From positions 1-49,926 of the forward strand of contig JAZREA010000009.1 of NCBI GenBank assembly GCA_045660545.1: a stretch of DNA of 49,926 nt, written 5' to 3'. This DNA comes from JAZREA01 sp045660545. GTDB lineage: Bacteria > Bacillota > Clostridia > Monoglobales > Firm-18. The notes beneath the pieces are model-generated. The model was given only the letters and a program-made list of their open reading frames with translations, was not told where the DNA came from and ran no database searches. Numbering within the stretch: the stretch's first letter is position 1; each line of letters opens with the position of its first letter. The translations under genes and the position numbers were made by a program. Below are positions 1 through 8,515 of this stretch, one piece after another.

Positions 1-90
1 CTGTACCCATTCCGAACACAGAAGTTAAGCTCTTCAGCGCTGAAGGTACTTGGCGGGAGACTGCCCGGGAGAATAGGACGTTGCCGGAAC
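1..90 (+). rRNA. rrf: 5S ribosomal RNA, 3' part (5' end outside window)
   Basis: The first ~90 bases match the conserved body and 3' strand of bacterial 5S rRNA: the CCGAACACAGAAGTTAAGC block at 13-31, the loop E/helix IV segment around 45-70 and the AGAATAGGACGTTGCCGG end. About the first 27 bases of the usual ~117 nt are missing because the window starts inside the gene. The rest of the rRNA operon presumably lies to the left. The exact 3' end is approximate. Confidence 0.95.
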
Positions 91-95
91 AAACG

Positions 96-130
96 AAGAA
101 GACTGTTTTTAAACAGTCTTCTTTTTCTTT
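96..130 (+). terminator. Intrinsic terminator of the rRNA operon
   Basis: A 13-bp perfect inverted repeat (96-108 with 111-123) is followed by a T-rich tail (122-130). It lies a few bases after the 5S rRNA, as expected for the end of an rRNA operon. Confidence 0.9.
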
Positions 131-211
131 ATATATTTATAGTCTTTTTGCGAGATGAGTATTGGTACGCATAAATCTTTATATTCGTTTTTATGAATGC
201 ACTATGAAATT

Positions 212-244
212 AAAAAGGAGCAAGGTTGAAATACACCTTACTCC
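212..244 (-). terminator. Terminator of the nucleotidyltransferase gene
   Basis: GGAGCAAGGT (217-226) pairs with ACCTTACTCC (235-244) with one mismatch. On the minus strand the hairpin is followed by a run of five T (bases 212-216), so it ends transcripts coming from the minus-strand gene at 280-939. The 80 bases between here and the rRNA terminator show nothing I can identify. Confidence 0.7.
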
Positions 245-279
245 TATACAGATATTTAGTTTGAGGAATTGGAATTAGT

Positions 280-939
280 TTAATTGTTTTCGGATATCCA
301 TTTTTTTGCCCAAGCAAATAATGTTTCGGACATCAAATTAAAATCCACTGTTTCGCCATTTTTTAAATTTAAGAATGTTTCAACAATCATCCGTTCATCG
401 GCAGATACCACTTTGAGCAACTCTTTTTGATGGCTGATATAATTTCCTGTTTGCCTAAAAGCAATTGCCTGTACTACGAAAGATGCTGATTTATACAGCC
501 CACGCAAAATATCTTCGCTTTTTTCATGAATCATATTGTGAACACATCCGTGGTATATATTACAGACACCGATTTTGATTGCACTGTTCACAGCACTTTC
601 GTCGATAACTGCCAGCAACTCGTCAAGGCTACCTTTGATTGGCGTGGTGTCGTAGTAAAATTGGAACAGGTCAGATGGCTCCCAATTTATAATATCATCT
701 TTACCGGAGAGAAAGCCACAAATCAGTTCTCTGTGTGAAAGGGTATCCAACATTTTGTTATAGGCTGGAATATCCATAGCAGACAATTCATCCAGAATTA
801 CAACAATATCAATGTCGCTTGTTTGTGTTGCTTCACCACGACCATAACTGCCTTGCAAGCCAACAAACCACACACGGCTTCCAAAGTTATGATTTAATTT
901 CTGTAAAAAGTCATTCATCAAGCAAGTAATATCCACCAT
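280..939 (-). CDS. Nucleotidyltransferase-domain protein (aminoglycoside adenylyltransferase-like)
   Basis: The 219-residue protein carries the nucleotidyltransferase signature GSYGRG (30-35) followed by SDIDIVV (41-47). G30-S31 and D42/D44 are the expected nucleotide- and metal-binding residues of the pol-beta-like fold. The C-terminal half is helical, as in ANT-type enzymes. The substrate cannot be read from sequence; streptomycin/spectinomycin-type adenylyltransferases and uncharacterised stand-alone enzymes share this layout. The start ATG (937-939) has GGAGG seven bases upstream. It is a monocistronic minus-strand gene between an rRNA operon and yqeY, with its own terminator. It is more A/T-rich in codon choice than the neighbouring housekeeping genes, so acquisition by transfer is possible. 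No resistance phenotype should be assumed. Confidence 0.75.
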   Translation of the reverse strand: MVDITCLMNDFLQKLNHNFGSRVWFVGLQGSYGRGEATQTSDIDIVVILDELSAMDIPAYNKMLDTLSHRELICGFLSGKDDIINWEPSDLFQFYYDTTPIKGSLDELLAVIDESAVNSAIKIGVCNIYHGCVHNMIHEKSEDILRGLYKSASFVVQAIAFRQTGNYISHQKELLKVVSADERMIVETFLNLKNGETVDFNLMSETLFAWAKKWISENN

Positions 940-987
940 CTAAATTACCTCCTGTAAAAATAGCAAAAAGTTCCAATTACTGACTAT

Positions 988-1016
988 ATTATAGCATACT
1001 TTTGCTCATTCGTCAT
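988..1016 (-). promoter_or_regulatory. Probable promoter of the nucleotidyltransferase gene
   Basis: On the minus strand a perfect TATAAT (988-993) lies 17 bases after ATGACG (1011-1016), a 4/6 match to TTGACA. It lies about 50 bases upstream of the ATG. Confidence 0.5.
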
Positions 1017-1111
1017 CTGTTTATATGTATACAGGCATTTTCTGTGTATGGAAAACACGCAGATTGGAGAAATATATGGGTGTGTTGCAATTTCGCTGAT
1101 ATGAAATAAAT

Positions 1112-1145
1112 AAAAACCCTCGTTTTTAAAAAAACGAGGGTTAAA
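1112..1145 (-). terminator. Terminator of the rpsU-yqeY operon
   Basis: AACCCTCGTTTTT and its complement form a long perfect stem (about 1115-1142) just after the yqeY stop. On the minus strand it runs into TTTTTATTT. It could work in both directions. The stretch 1017-1111 between it and the next gene shows nothing recognisable. Confidence 0.85.
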
Positions 1146-1148
1146 TTA

Positions 1149-1592
1149 TTAAGATAAATGCTTTTTGACAAAGAGGTTGATAGTCTTACCGTCTGCTCTG
1201 CCCTTTGTCTTTGGCATAATGACCGCCATCACTTTACCGATATCTTTCATAGATGTAGCTCCAGCTTCACTGATTGAAGCGATAACCAAAGCTTCGATTT
1301 CTTCCTCAGTCATTTGCTGAGGCAAGTACGCCATAAGAACTTCAATTTCTCTTTTAAGGTCTGAAATTAAGTCCTCTCGGCCACTCTTTTCATATTCAGG
1401 AAGAACATCTTTGCGTTTTTTAACTTCCTTTGCGACAACCTCTAAAACACCTTCGTCATCGAGTGTTACTTTGTTGTCCTTTTCGACCTGTAAAACAGAC
1501 GCTCTGACCATTTGAACAGCGTTTTTACGAACGGTGTCCTTGTCTTTCATAGCGGCTTTAAGGTCGTCCATAAGCTTATCTTTAATAGACAT
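1149..1592 (-). CDS. yqeY: GatB/YqeY domain protein
   Basis: This 147-residue protein has the YqeY layout: an N-terminal helix (MSIKDKLMDDLKAAMKDKD), a charged middle and the C-terminal helical tail domain shared with GatB (MTEEEIEALV and MGKVMAVIMP-like segments; here DIGKVMAVIMPKTKGRADG). The family is linked to the tRNA-dependent amidotransferase tail domain, but its exact role is unknown. I chose the ATG at 1592 because AAAAGG lies about 11 bases upstream. An in-frame TTG at 1601 is too close to that site. The gene begins 20 bases after rpsU, and the pair rpsU-yqeY is a standard Firmicutes operon driven here by one strong promoter. Confidence 0.93.
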   Translation of the reverse strand: MSIKDKLMDDLKAAMKDKDTVRKNAVQMVRASVLQVEKDNKVTLDDEGVLEVVAKEVKKRKDVLPEYEKSGREDLISDLKREIEVLMAYLPQQMTEEEIEALVIASISEAGATSMKDIGKVMAVIMPKTKGRADGKTINLFVKKHLS

Positions 1593-1612
1593 ATAATTCA
1601 ATACCTTTTAGA

Positions 1613-1786
1613 TTAGAATTTGCGCTTTCTAGCAGCCTCTGACTTCTTTTTGCGCTTAACGCTAGGCTTTTCGTAATGTTCTCTCTTGCGGATTTCGGAC
1701 AAAACGCCTGCTTTTGAGCATTGTCTTTTGAATCTGCGAAGTGCGCTGTCGAGAGATTCATTTTCTTTAACTCTGATTTCTGACAC
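1613..1786 (-). CDS. rpsU: 30S ribosomal protein bS21
   Basis: Reading the minus strand from a GTG at 1786 gives 57 residues beginning MSEIRVKENESLDSALRRF and ending in the basic tail KKKSEAARKRKF. This is the full length of bS21, a small-subunit protein near the anti-Shine-Dalgarno end of 16S rRNA that helps initiation. GGGAGGGAAG lies just upstream of the GTG. A longer open frame overlaps it in another phase and is not real. It is the first gene of the operon with yqeY and has a consensus promoter about 75 bases upstream. Confidence 0.96.
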   Translation of the reverse strand: MSEIRVKENESLDSALRRFKRQCSKAGVLSEIRKREHYEKPSVKRKKKSEAARKRKF

Positions 1787-1860
1787 AAAACTTCCCTCCC
1801 TCCGCTACCGGTATGGATGCGGCGTGTTAATTGAATAAAATCATACATAACACTCATTAT

Positions 1861-1889
1861 ATTATACTTTAACGAAAGCACAATGTCAA
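1861..1889 (-). promoter_or_regulatory. Consensus sigma-A promoter of rpsU-yqeY
   Basis: On the minus strand TTGACA (1884-1889) and TATAAT (1861-1866) are separated by exactly 17 bases, a perfect housekeeping promoter. It points at rpsU, leaving a 5' leader of roughly 70 bases. Confidence 0.92.
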
Positions 1890-1960
1890 TACCTAATATC
1901 GTCATTTTTTTACTTAGTTTTTATTTTTTTATAAAAAAATTAAAGTTAGGGCAATAAAGG

Positions 1961-1989
1961 TTGTAATTTTTCTTGAAATGTGGTAAAAT
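1961..1989 (+). promoter_or_regulatory. Probable secA promoter
   Basis: TTGTAA (1961-1966), a 17-base spacer and TAAAAT (1984-1989) lie 35 bases before the secA ATG. The surrounding sequence is very A/T-rich and a second TATAAT-like box lies at about 1999-2004, so the exact start is uncertain. Confidence 0.55.
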
Positions 1990-2023
1990 ATATAGAATAT
2001 AATTTACGAAACGGGGAAATCAT

Positions 2024-4756
2024 ATGGGATTTTTAGATAAAATCTTTGGAACACACAGTGACAGAGAGATTAAGCTGATAATGCCAACGGTAGAAAAGGT
2101 AATGGCTTTGGAGGATGAATACTCAAAGCTTACTGATGAACAGTTAAAGGCTAAAACGCCCGAGTTTATAAAAAGGCTGCAAGACGGAGAGACTCTTGAC
2201 GACATTTTGCCTGAGGCTTTTGCTACTGTCAGGGAGGCTGCGTGGAGAGTGCTTGGTATGAAGCACTTTAAGGTGCAGGTAATAGGCGGTATCATTTTGC
2301 ACCAGGGCAGAATATCTGAAATGAAGACCGGTGAAGGTAAGACCTTGGTGGCTACTTTGCCTGCATATTTAAACGCGCTTACGAAAAAAGGTGTACACAT
2401 CGTTACGGTTAACGACTACCTTGCAAAGCGTGACAGTGAATGGATGGGAAAGGTTCACAGCTTTTTGGGACTTAGTGTCGGGCTGATTGTGCACGACATG
2501 GACAACGACCAAAGGCGCGAGGCATACGCCGCAGACATCACATACGTTACAAACAACGAGCTTGGCTTTGACTACCTAAGGGACAACATGGTTATTTACG
2601 AAGACCGGAAGGTACAGAGACTTCCGAACTACGCCATTGTCGACGAGGTGGACAGTATATTAATCGACGAGGCGAGAACTCCGCTTATAATTTCCGGCAT
2701 GGGAGCTCAGTCGACACAGCTTTATGAGATTGCAAACAGCTTTGCCTTGGGGCTTAAAATGTTTAAAATAAAAGAGTCGGACGACAAGAAAATCGACGAC
2801 GACATCGACGCTGACTACATTGTGGACGAAAAGGCGCGCACAGCAACGCTGACTCTACGAGGTGTTAAAAAGGCGGAGGCTGCCTTTAAGATTGACAACC
2901 TTACAGACCCCGAACACATGACGCTTCATCATCACATTAACCAGGCTATCAAGGCGCACGGCACGATGCACCGAGACCAGAACTACGTTGTAAAAGACGG
3001 TCAGGTTATTATCGTAGACGAATTTACGGGACGTATGATGCCCGGCAGACGTTACAGCGACGGCTTGCATCAGGCGATTGAGGCGAAGGAACGAGTTAAG
3101 GTTGAACGCGAGAGCAAGACGCTTGCGACTATAACCTTCCAGAACTATTTCAGGCTTTATGAAAAGCTCGCCGGTATGACGGGTACAGCTGAAACCGAGG
3201 AACAGGAGTTTCGTGAGATATACGGCCTTGACGTAGTAGTTATACCTACCAACAAGCCGCTTATGCGTGAGGACTACCACGACGTTGTTTACAAAAACAC
3301 GAGGGGTAAGCTAAACGCTGTTATAAACCAGATTGTAGAGTGCCACGAAAAGGGACAGCCTGTACTGGTCGGCACTATTACGATAGACAAGTCCGAGGAG
3401 CTTTCCAAGCTGCTTAAGAAAAAGGGAATAAAGCACAACGTCTTAAACGCCAAGTTCCACGAGCAAGAAGCGGAGATTGTAGCGCAGGCGGGCAAGCTTG
3501 GTGCGGTAACAATCGCGACTAATATGGCGGGACGTGGTACCGACATTATGCTTGGCGGTAACGCTGAGTTTATGGCCAAGGACAAGATGCGAAAAATGGA
3601 ATATTCCGAGTCGATTATAAACGAGGCAACGGGGCACGCGGACACCGACAACGAAGAAATATCAGAAGCGAGAAAAACGTACAACGAGCTTTACAGTGAA
3701 TTTAAAAAGGAAACGGACGCAGAGCGTGAAAAAGTGGTCGAGGCGGGCGGTCTTTTTATAATCGGTACAGAGCGCCACGAGAGCAGACGTATCGACAACC
3801 AGCTAAGAGGACGAAGCGGAAGACAAGGAGACGTTGGCGCCTCTAAGTTTTACCTTTCGCTCGAAGACGACCTTATGAGGCTTTTTGGCTCTGACAGATT
3901 GAGCGTTATGGTTGACAGGCTCGGTCTTTCGGAGGACGACCCGATAGACGCAAAGATACTTTCCAATACTATTGAAAACGCACAGAAAAAGATAGAGGGA
4001 AGAAACTTTGACATAAGAAAGCACGTCCTAAACTACGACGACGTAATGAACTCGCAAAGAGAAATTATCTACGGCGAGCGCCAGAAGGTGCTGAGCGGAG
4101 AGAATATACGCGCCAACATTATGAGCATGATAGATGGTGTTGTGGATTCGATTGTGTCGGCTGTGGCGGGCGACAGCCAGTTTGCTGACGAGTGGGCGTG
4201 GGAAAACTATGAGCCTATGATGATGGACAGCTTTGGAATCGCACCTGAGTTCGGGGACGAAAAGCTAAGCTTTGACGCAATAGACTTAAAAGAGGCGACT
4301 TTAAAGGCTGTTACCGAATATTACAAAGAGCGTGAAGAGGCGTTCGGCGTAAGCGAAAACGGCGAGATGAGGATGCGCGAGGTTGAAAGAGTTGTGCTCC
4401 TAAGAGCTGTTGACAACCGCTGGATGGACCACATAGATGCTATGGAGCAGTTAAAGAACGGAATCGGCCTTCGTGCGTACGGACAGCACGACCCTGTTGT
4501 TGAGTACAAAATCGAGGGTATGGATATGTTCGACGAGATGGTCGCTGCCATTAAAGAAGAAACTGTTAAAATGCTATATCGTGTAAAGACAGACTCCGAA
4601 ATGAAGCGCGAGGAGGTTGCAAAGCCTGTTGCGGCTTCGCATGGAGGGGACGGGACTTTGAAAAAAGCACCGGTTAAAAAGGACAAAAAGGTTGGCAGAA
4701 ACGATCCGTGTCCGTGCGGCAGCGGTAAAAAGTACAAGCACTGCTGCGGACAGTAA
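2024..4756 (+). CDS. secA: Protein translocase ATPase SecA
   Basis: SecA is the ATP-driven motor that pushes unfolded preproteins through the SecYEG channel. The 910-residue protein has the expected parts: the Walker A region MKTGEGKT (100-107), the DEAD-type box VDEVDSILIDEAR (around 207), the preprotein cross-linking insertion, the second helicase half with ATNMAGRGTDI and the QLRGRSGRQGD motif. It ends with a zinc-binding SecB/ribosome-type tail, with C896, C898, C907 and C908. Length is near the Gram-positive ~840 plus the zinc tail. The ATG at 2024 fits the family N-terminus MGFLDKIFG. It heads a long co-directional run, followed 38 bases later by prfB. No sign of a second, accessory SecA2-type truncation. 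Confidence 0.98.
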   Translation: MGFLDKIFGTHSDREIKLIMPTVEKVMALEDEYSKLTDEQLKAKTPEFIKRLQDGETLDDILPEAFATVREAAWRVLGMKHFKVQVIGGIILHQGRISEMKTGEGKTLVATLPAYLNALTKKGVHIVTVNDYLAKRDSEWMGKVHSFLGLSVGLIVHDMDNDQRREAYAADITYVTNNELGFDYLRDNMVIYEDRKVQRLPNYAIVDEVDSILIDEARTPLIISGMGAQSTQLYEIANSFALGLKMFKIKESDDKKIDDDIDADYIVDEKARTATLTLRGVKKAEAAFKIDNLTDPEHMTLHHHINQAIKAHGTMHRDQNYVVKDGQVIIVDEFTGRMMPGRRYSDGLHQAIEAKERVKVERESKTLATITFQNYFRLYEKLAGMTGTAETEEQEFREIYGLDVVVIPTNKPLMREDYHDVVYKNTRGKLNAVINQIVECHEKGQPVLVGTITIDKSEELSKLLKKKGIKHNVLNAKFHEQEAEIVAQAGKLGAVTIATNMAGRGTDIMLGGNAEFMAKDKMRKMEYSESIINEATGHADTDNEEISEARKTYNELYSEFKKETDAEREKVVEAGGLFIIGTERHESRRIDNQLRGRSGRQGDVGASKFYLSLEDDLMRLFGSDRLSVMVDRLGLSEDDPIDAKILSNTIENAQKKIEGRNFDIRKHVLNYDDVMNSQREIIYGERQKVLSGENIRANIMSMIDGVVDSIVSAVAGDSQFADEWAWENYEPMMMDSFGIAPEFGDEKLSFDAIDLKEATLKAVTEYYKEREEAFGVSENGEMRMREVERVVLLRAVDNRWMDHIDAMEQLKNGIGLRAYGQHDPVVEYKIEGMDMFDEMVAAIKEETVKMLYRVKTDSEMKREEVAKPVAASHGGDGTLKKAPVKKDKKVGRNDPCPCGSGKKYKHCCGQ

Positions 4757-4794
4757 TTAATATCAAATATTTTTCTTTTCGAAAGGGTGATAAA

Positions 4795-5917
4795 ATGTTA
4801 GAGTTCGAAGAATACCGTCTTTCGTTGGACGGACTTGAAAAAGACATTACAGATTTGAGGGATGCACTTTGACATTTCAGGCATTGAGTCTGAAATAGCA
4901 GAGCTTGAAAAGATTTCCGGCGCACCTGACTTTTACAACGATATGGAAACCGCCCAAAAGGTTCTGCAAAAGTCTAAGCAGCTTTCTGACAAAGTTTCCA
5001 GGTATAAAAACCTCTATTCTATGTGGGAAGACACGGTTACACTGGTTTCGCTCGGTAACGAAATGGAGGACCTTTCTGTTTTGGACGAGGTTAAAGAGGG
5101 CTATGTTGAGCTTACAAACGCATTGGAGGAGATGCGCCTTGAAACGCTCCTTTCTGAGCCATATGACAAAAACAACGCGATAATGACAATCCACCCCGGC
5201 GCTGGCGGAACAGAGGCACAGGACTGGGCGGAGATGCTCCTTCGTATGTACACAAGATGGGCCGAAAGGCGTGGCTTTAAGGTCGAGATTTTGGACTATT
5301 TAGAGGGCGACGAAGCGGGGGTTAAAAGCGTTACCCTTATGATAAGCGGGGTTAACGCCTTTGGGTACGCTAAGTGCGAAAGAGGAATACACAGGCTTGT
5401 GCGTATTTCGCCTTTTGACGCCTCGGGCAGAAGGCATACATCGTTTGCTTCGTGCGACGTTATGCCCGAGATTGATGAAGATATACAAATCGACATAAAC
5501 CCTGAGGATTTAAGAGTTGACACATACCGTTCCAGCGGTGCGGGCGGTCAGCACATCAACAAGACTGACAGTGCTATCCGCATAACACACATACCGACGG
5601 GCGTTGTTGTTTCGTGTCAGCAGGAGCGCTCGCAGCACAAAAACCGTGAGATGGCGATGAAGATGTTAAAGGCGAAGCTCTTTGAAATTAAAGAGCGTGA
5701 GCAAAAGGACAAGATTGAGGACTTAAAGGGTGAACACAAAGATATCGCATGGGGAAGCCAGATTCGTTCTTACGTTTTCCACCCATATAACCTTGTAAAA
5801 GACCACAGAACAGGCTTTGAAGCAGGTAACATTAACGCGGTTATGGACGGGGACCTTGACGGCTTTATTAACGATTATTTGAAAAAATCGTCGCTTGGTC
5901 AGCTGAATCTTAAATAG
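4795..5917 (+). CDS. prfB: Peptide chain release factor 2 (programmed +1 frameshift)
   Basis: RF2 recognises UAA and UGA and triggers peptide release. Translation starts at ATG 4795 behind GAAAGGGTGAT, runs 25 codons and meets an in-frame TGA (4870-4872). After a +1 slip on CTT it continues from GAC 4871 to the stop at 5915-5917, giving 373 residues. The stop-recognition tripeptide SPF falls at 205-207 and the catalytic GGQ at 250-252, the same numbers as in E. coli RF2. An apparent ATG at 4862 begins in the shifted frame but lacks the conserved N-terminus and is not the start. The gene sits between secA and prfA, so both release factors are adjacent, which is unusual since they are normally apart. 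Confidence 0.96.
4855..4873 (+). promoter_or_regulatory. prfB +1 frameshift site with internal Shine-Dalgarno-like stimulator
   Basis: The sequence TTGAGGGATGCACTTTGAC holds the slippery CTT (4867-4869), the in-frame UGA and the following C, the poor-termination context used in known prfB sites. GAGGG upstream acts as the internal Shine-Dalgarno stimulator. Low RF2 lets ribosomes pause at UGA and slip, so RF2 makes its own supply loop. Confidence 0.93.
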
Positions 5918-5934
5918 AACGGAGAAGGTAGAAG

Positions 5935-7005
5935 ATGTTTGATAAACTATCATTTTTACAGCAAAGATATGAGGAACTTGCCACAGACATAAGCAACCCT
6001 GAGGTTATTGCGGACCAGGCGAGGTTTACCAAGCTTTGCAAGGAACATTCGGACCTTACACCGATTGTTGAAAAATATAACGAGTATAAAAAGGCAAAGC
6101 AAGACGCCGAGGAAGCACGAGAGATGCTTGACGAAAACTTAGACAAAGACTTTCGTGAGATGGTGCAGATGGAGTTTGACGAAGCTAAGGAAAAAATCGC
6201 CCAGTGCGAAGAAGAGCTTAAGATTTTGTTAATTCCAAAGGACCCTAACGACGAAAAGAACGTTATCATCGAAATCAGAGGCGGAGCAGGCGGCGACGAG
6301 GCGGCACTCTTTGCTTCGGATTTGTTAAGAATGTACTCTATGTACGCTGAATCAAGAAGATGGAAAACCGAGATTTTAAGCATGAGTGATACCGAGCTTG
6401 GCGGAATTAAGGAAGTGTCGTTTGGTATCAGCGGACAGGGTGCATACAGCCGTCTTAAATGGGAAAGCGGCGTGCACCGTGTACAGAGAATACCATCTAC
6501 CGAAAGCGGTGGAAGAATACATACCTCTACCGTTACGGTTGCAGTGCTTCCCGAAGTTGAGGAAGTCGAGGTTGAAATCAACCAGAATGATTTAAGAATA
6601 GACGTATTCCGTGCAGGAGGTCCGGGTGGACAGTGCGTTAACACCACCGACTCTGCTGTGCGCATAACACACATTCCGACAGGGCTTGTTGTTTCCTGCC
6701 AGGACGAAAAGTCTCAGCTTAAAAACAAGGAAAAAGGCATGAAGATTTTGCGCTCCAGACTTTACGACCTGTTGCAAAGCCAACAGCACGACGAAATCGC
6801 CGAGCAACGCAAAAGCCAGGTTGGTACAGGCGACAGAAGTGAGCGTATAAGGACCTACAACTTCCCTGAAAGGCGCGTAAGCGACCACAGAATCGGGCTT
6901 ACACTTTACAAGCTCGATGCGATTTTAAACGGGGACTTAGACGAAGTAATCGACGCGCTTACGACTTATTATCAGGCTGAAAAGCTAAAAGGTGATGAAG
7001 AATAA
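5935..7005 (+). CDS. prfA: Peptide chain release factor 1
   Basis: RF1 releases nascent chains at UAA and UAG. The 356-residue protein has the UAG-type recognition tripeptide P-x-T (PST, 187-189) in RIPSTESGGRIHTS and the catalytic GGQ at 231-233 (AGGPGGQ). Its length is normal for RF1. A GGAGAAGG ribosome site precedes the ATG, 17 bases after prfB. The prmC methyltransferase that often follows prfA and methylates the GGQ glutamine is not here; tsaC follows directly with a one-base TAATG overlap. That overlap suggests translational coupling. Confidence 0.97.
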   Translation: MFDKLSFLQQRYEELATDISNPEVIADQARFTKLCKEHSDLTPIVEKYNEYKKAKQDAEEAREMLDENLDKDFREMVQMEFDEAKEKIAQCEEELKILLIPKDPNDEKNVIIEIRGGAGGDEAALFASDLLRMYSMYAESRRWKTEILSMSDTELGGIKEVSFGISGQGAYSRLKWESGVHRVQRIPSTESGGRIHTSTVTVAVLPEVEEVEVEINQNDLRIDVFRAGGPGGQCVNTTDSAVRITHIPTGLVVSCQDEKSQLKNKEKGMKILRSRLYDLLQSQQHDEIAEQRKSQVGTGDRSERIRTYNFPERRVSDHRIGLTLYKLDAILNGDLDEVIDALTTYYQAEKLKGDEE

Positions 7006-8000
7006 TGGAAACTTTGTTGTTGGGGACCGGCAATGAGGATTTAGCCCGTGCTTCCGAGATATTTCGGAATGGCGGGCTTGTTGCGATTCCGACAGAGACT
7101 GTATATGGACTTGGCGCTAACGCGTACGACCGCGAGGCTGTGCTTAATATTTTTAAGGCCAAGGGAAGACCTGCCGACAACCCTTTAATAGTACATATTG
7201 CAAATGCAGAGCAGCTTGATGACATTGTAGAGAGCGTAAGCGAAAAAGCAAAAAGGCTTATGGACGCTTTCTGGCCCGGGCCGCTTACTATCGTGATGAG
7301 AAAGTCGGACAAAATACCTGCCGAGGTAAGCGCGGGACTTGATACCGTTGCGGTCAGGATGCCGAGCCAGCCTGATGCAAGGAGGCTTTTTGAAATGTGC
7401 GCTTTGCCGATTGCGGCGCCGTCTGCCAACACATCAGGTAAGCCAAGCCCGACTACTGCAAAGCATGTCTACGACGACATGAACGGTAAAATAGACGCAA
7501 TAGTGGACGGAGGTAGCTGTGAGGTAGGGCTTGAGTCTACCGTTGTGGACGTAACGGACGATATCCCACGTCTTTTAAGACCGGGCGGAGTAACATACGA
7601 GCAGCTTTGTGAAGTGCTGGGCGAGGTTATAAAAAACTATGAGTTTAAAGACGGCGAAACACCAAGGTCGCCGGGAGTAAAATACAAGCACTACGCTCCA
7701 AAGGCGGAAGTTTACGTCGTAAGAGGAGATTTTCAAAAATACGTAAATGTAAAGTCGAAAGACTTTACAAAGGTGGGAATCCTTTGTCACAACTCTTATT
7801 CGCTCCCCGAAAACTGCGTTGTAAAGCAGATGGGGGAAAGCCCGAAAGAGTACGCAAACACGCTGTTTTCGCACCTTCGCGCGTTTGACGACGAAGGGGT
7901 GGAGATAATCTTTGCTGAGGATATTGACGACAAAGGGATTAACCTCGCCGTAAGCAACAGGCTTTATAAGGCGGCAGGGTATAAGGTTGTCACCGATTAG
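7005..8000 (+). CDS. tsaC: L-threonylcarbamoyladenylate synthase (Sua5 type)
   Basis: The enzyme makes threonylcarbamoyl-AMP from threonine, bicarbonate and ATP, the first step of the t6A37 modification of ANN-decoding tRNAs. The 331-residue protein has the YrdC fold with GLVAIPTETVYGLGANA (about 25-41) and KGRPADNPLIVHI (about 52-64). The C-terminal Sua5 domain, about 230-331, makes it the long form. The ATG overlaps the prfA stop. With tsaD two genes downstream it forms a t6A cluster, but tsaB and tsaE, needed for the second step, are not in the window. Confidence 0.95.
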   Translation: METLLLGTGNEDLARASEIFRNGGLVAIPTETVYGLGANAYDREAVLNIFKAKGRPADNPLIVHIANAEQLDDIVESVSEKAKRLMDAFWPGPLTIVMRKSDKIPAEVSAGLDTVAVRMPSQPDARRLFEMCALPIAAPSANTSGKPSPTTAKHVYDDMNGKIDAIVDGGSCEVGLESTVVDVTDDIPRLLRPGGVTYEQLCEVLGEVIKNYEFKDGETPRSPGVKYKHYAPKAEVYVVRGDFQKYVNVKSKDFTKVGILCHNSYSLPENCVVKQMGESPKEYANTLFSHLRAFDDEGVEIIFAEDIDDKGINLAVSNRLYKAAGYKVVTD

Positions 8001-8026
8001 TCGCGGCAGGACGAAGCATTTTTGAG

Positions 8027-8515
8027 GTGGTTAATATTTATAAGATAATAACACTAAGTGAAGAATACGCAGGCAGCCTTGCAAGGTTGGAGGAAGAGTG
8101 CTTTTCAACACCTTGGAGCGAGAAGATGCTGTCAGACGACATCAAAAACCCAAACACCTGCTACTGTGCTGCGGTGGACGAAGGCAAGGTTATAGGATAT
8201 GCGGGTATGTGGGTGTCGGTATACGACGGGCAGATTACAAACGTCGCAGTAACGAAAGAATATCGGAGACAAAACGTCGCAACAGCCCTTGTGAGTACTC
8301 TTTGCGACTTGTGTGTTAAAAAGGGGCTTGAATGCATAACCTTAGAGGTGAGAAAAGCTAATTTGGCTGCTATATCGCTTTATAAGAAGCTTGGGTTTGA
8401 AACGGTGGGAGTTCGTAAAAATTATTACAAAAACCCAACCGACGACGCTATACTGATGACTAAATTTTTTAACGACAGAGAGGACGAAAAAGATGGTAAG
8501 ATTGCTAGCGATTGA
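8027..8515 (+). CDS. rimI: RimI-type ribosomal protein bS18 N-acetyltransferase
   Basis: The protein is a GNAT acetyltransferase of the RimI group: FSTPWSEKMLSDDI near the N-terminus, the ITNVAVTKEYRRQNVATALV acetyl-CoA segment in the middle, and EVRKANLAAISLYKKLGFETVGVRKNYY at the end. RimI acetylates the N-terminus of S18. Its place between tsaC and tsaD is the classic t6A neighbourhood. In the acetyl-CoA loop an Asn stands where Gly is usual (RRQNVA). The start is unclear: the GTG at 8027 lies inside the only good ribosome site (GAGGTGG, 8024-8030), which would instead serve an ATT at 8036. The stop overlaps tsaD by 23 bases. Confidence 0.9.
   Translation: MVNIYKIITLSEEYAGSLARLEEECFSTPWSEKMLSDDIKNPNTCYCAAVDEGKVIGYAGMWVSVYDGQITNVAVTKEYRRQNVATALVSTLCDLCVKKGLECITLEVRKANLAAISLYKKLGFETVGVRKNYYKNPTDDAILMTKFFNDREDEKDGKIASD

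Noticed and set aside
1582..1905. A 107-codon minus-strand frame over rpsU
   Set aside because: It is out of frame with the clear bS21 sequence and reads through the rpsU promoter and leader.
2855..3684. Long open frames antisense to secA (e.g. 2855-3280 and 3289-3684)
   Set aside because: They mirror the codon bias of secA, lack ribosome sites and have no recognisable protein features.
4862..4870. ATG at 4862 as the prfB start
   Set aside because: It lies at the frameshift site; the true start at 4795 has a ribosome site and gives residue numbering identical to known RF2.
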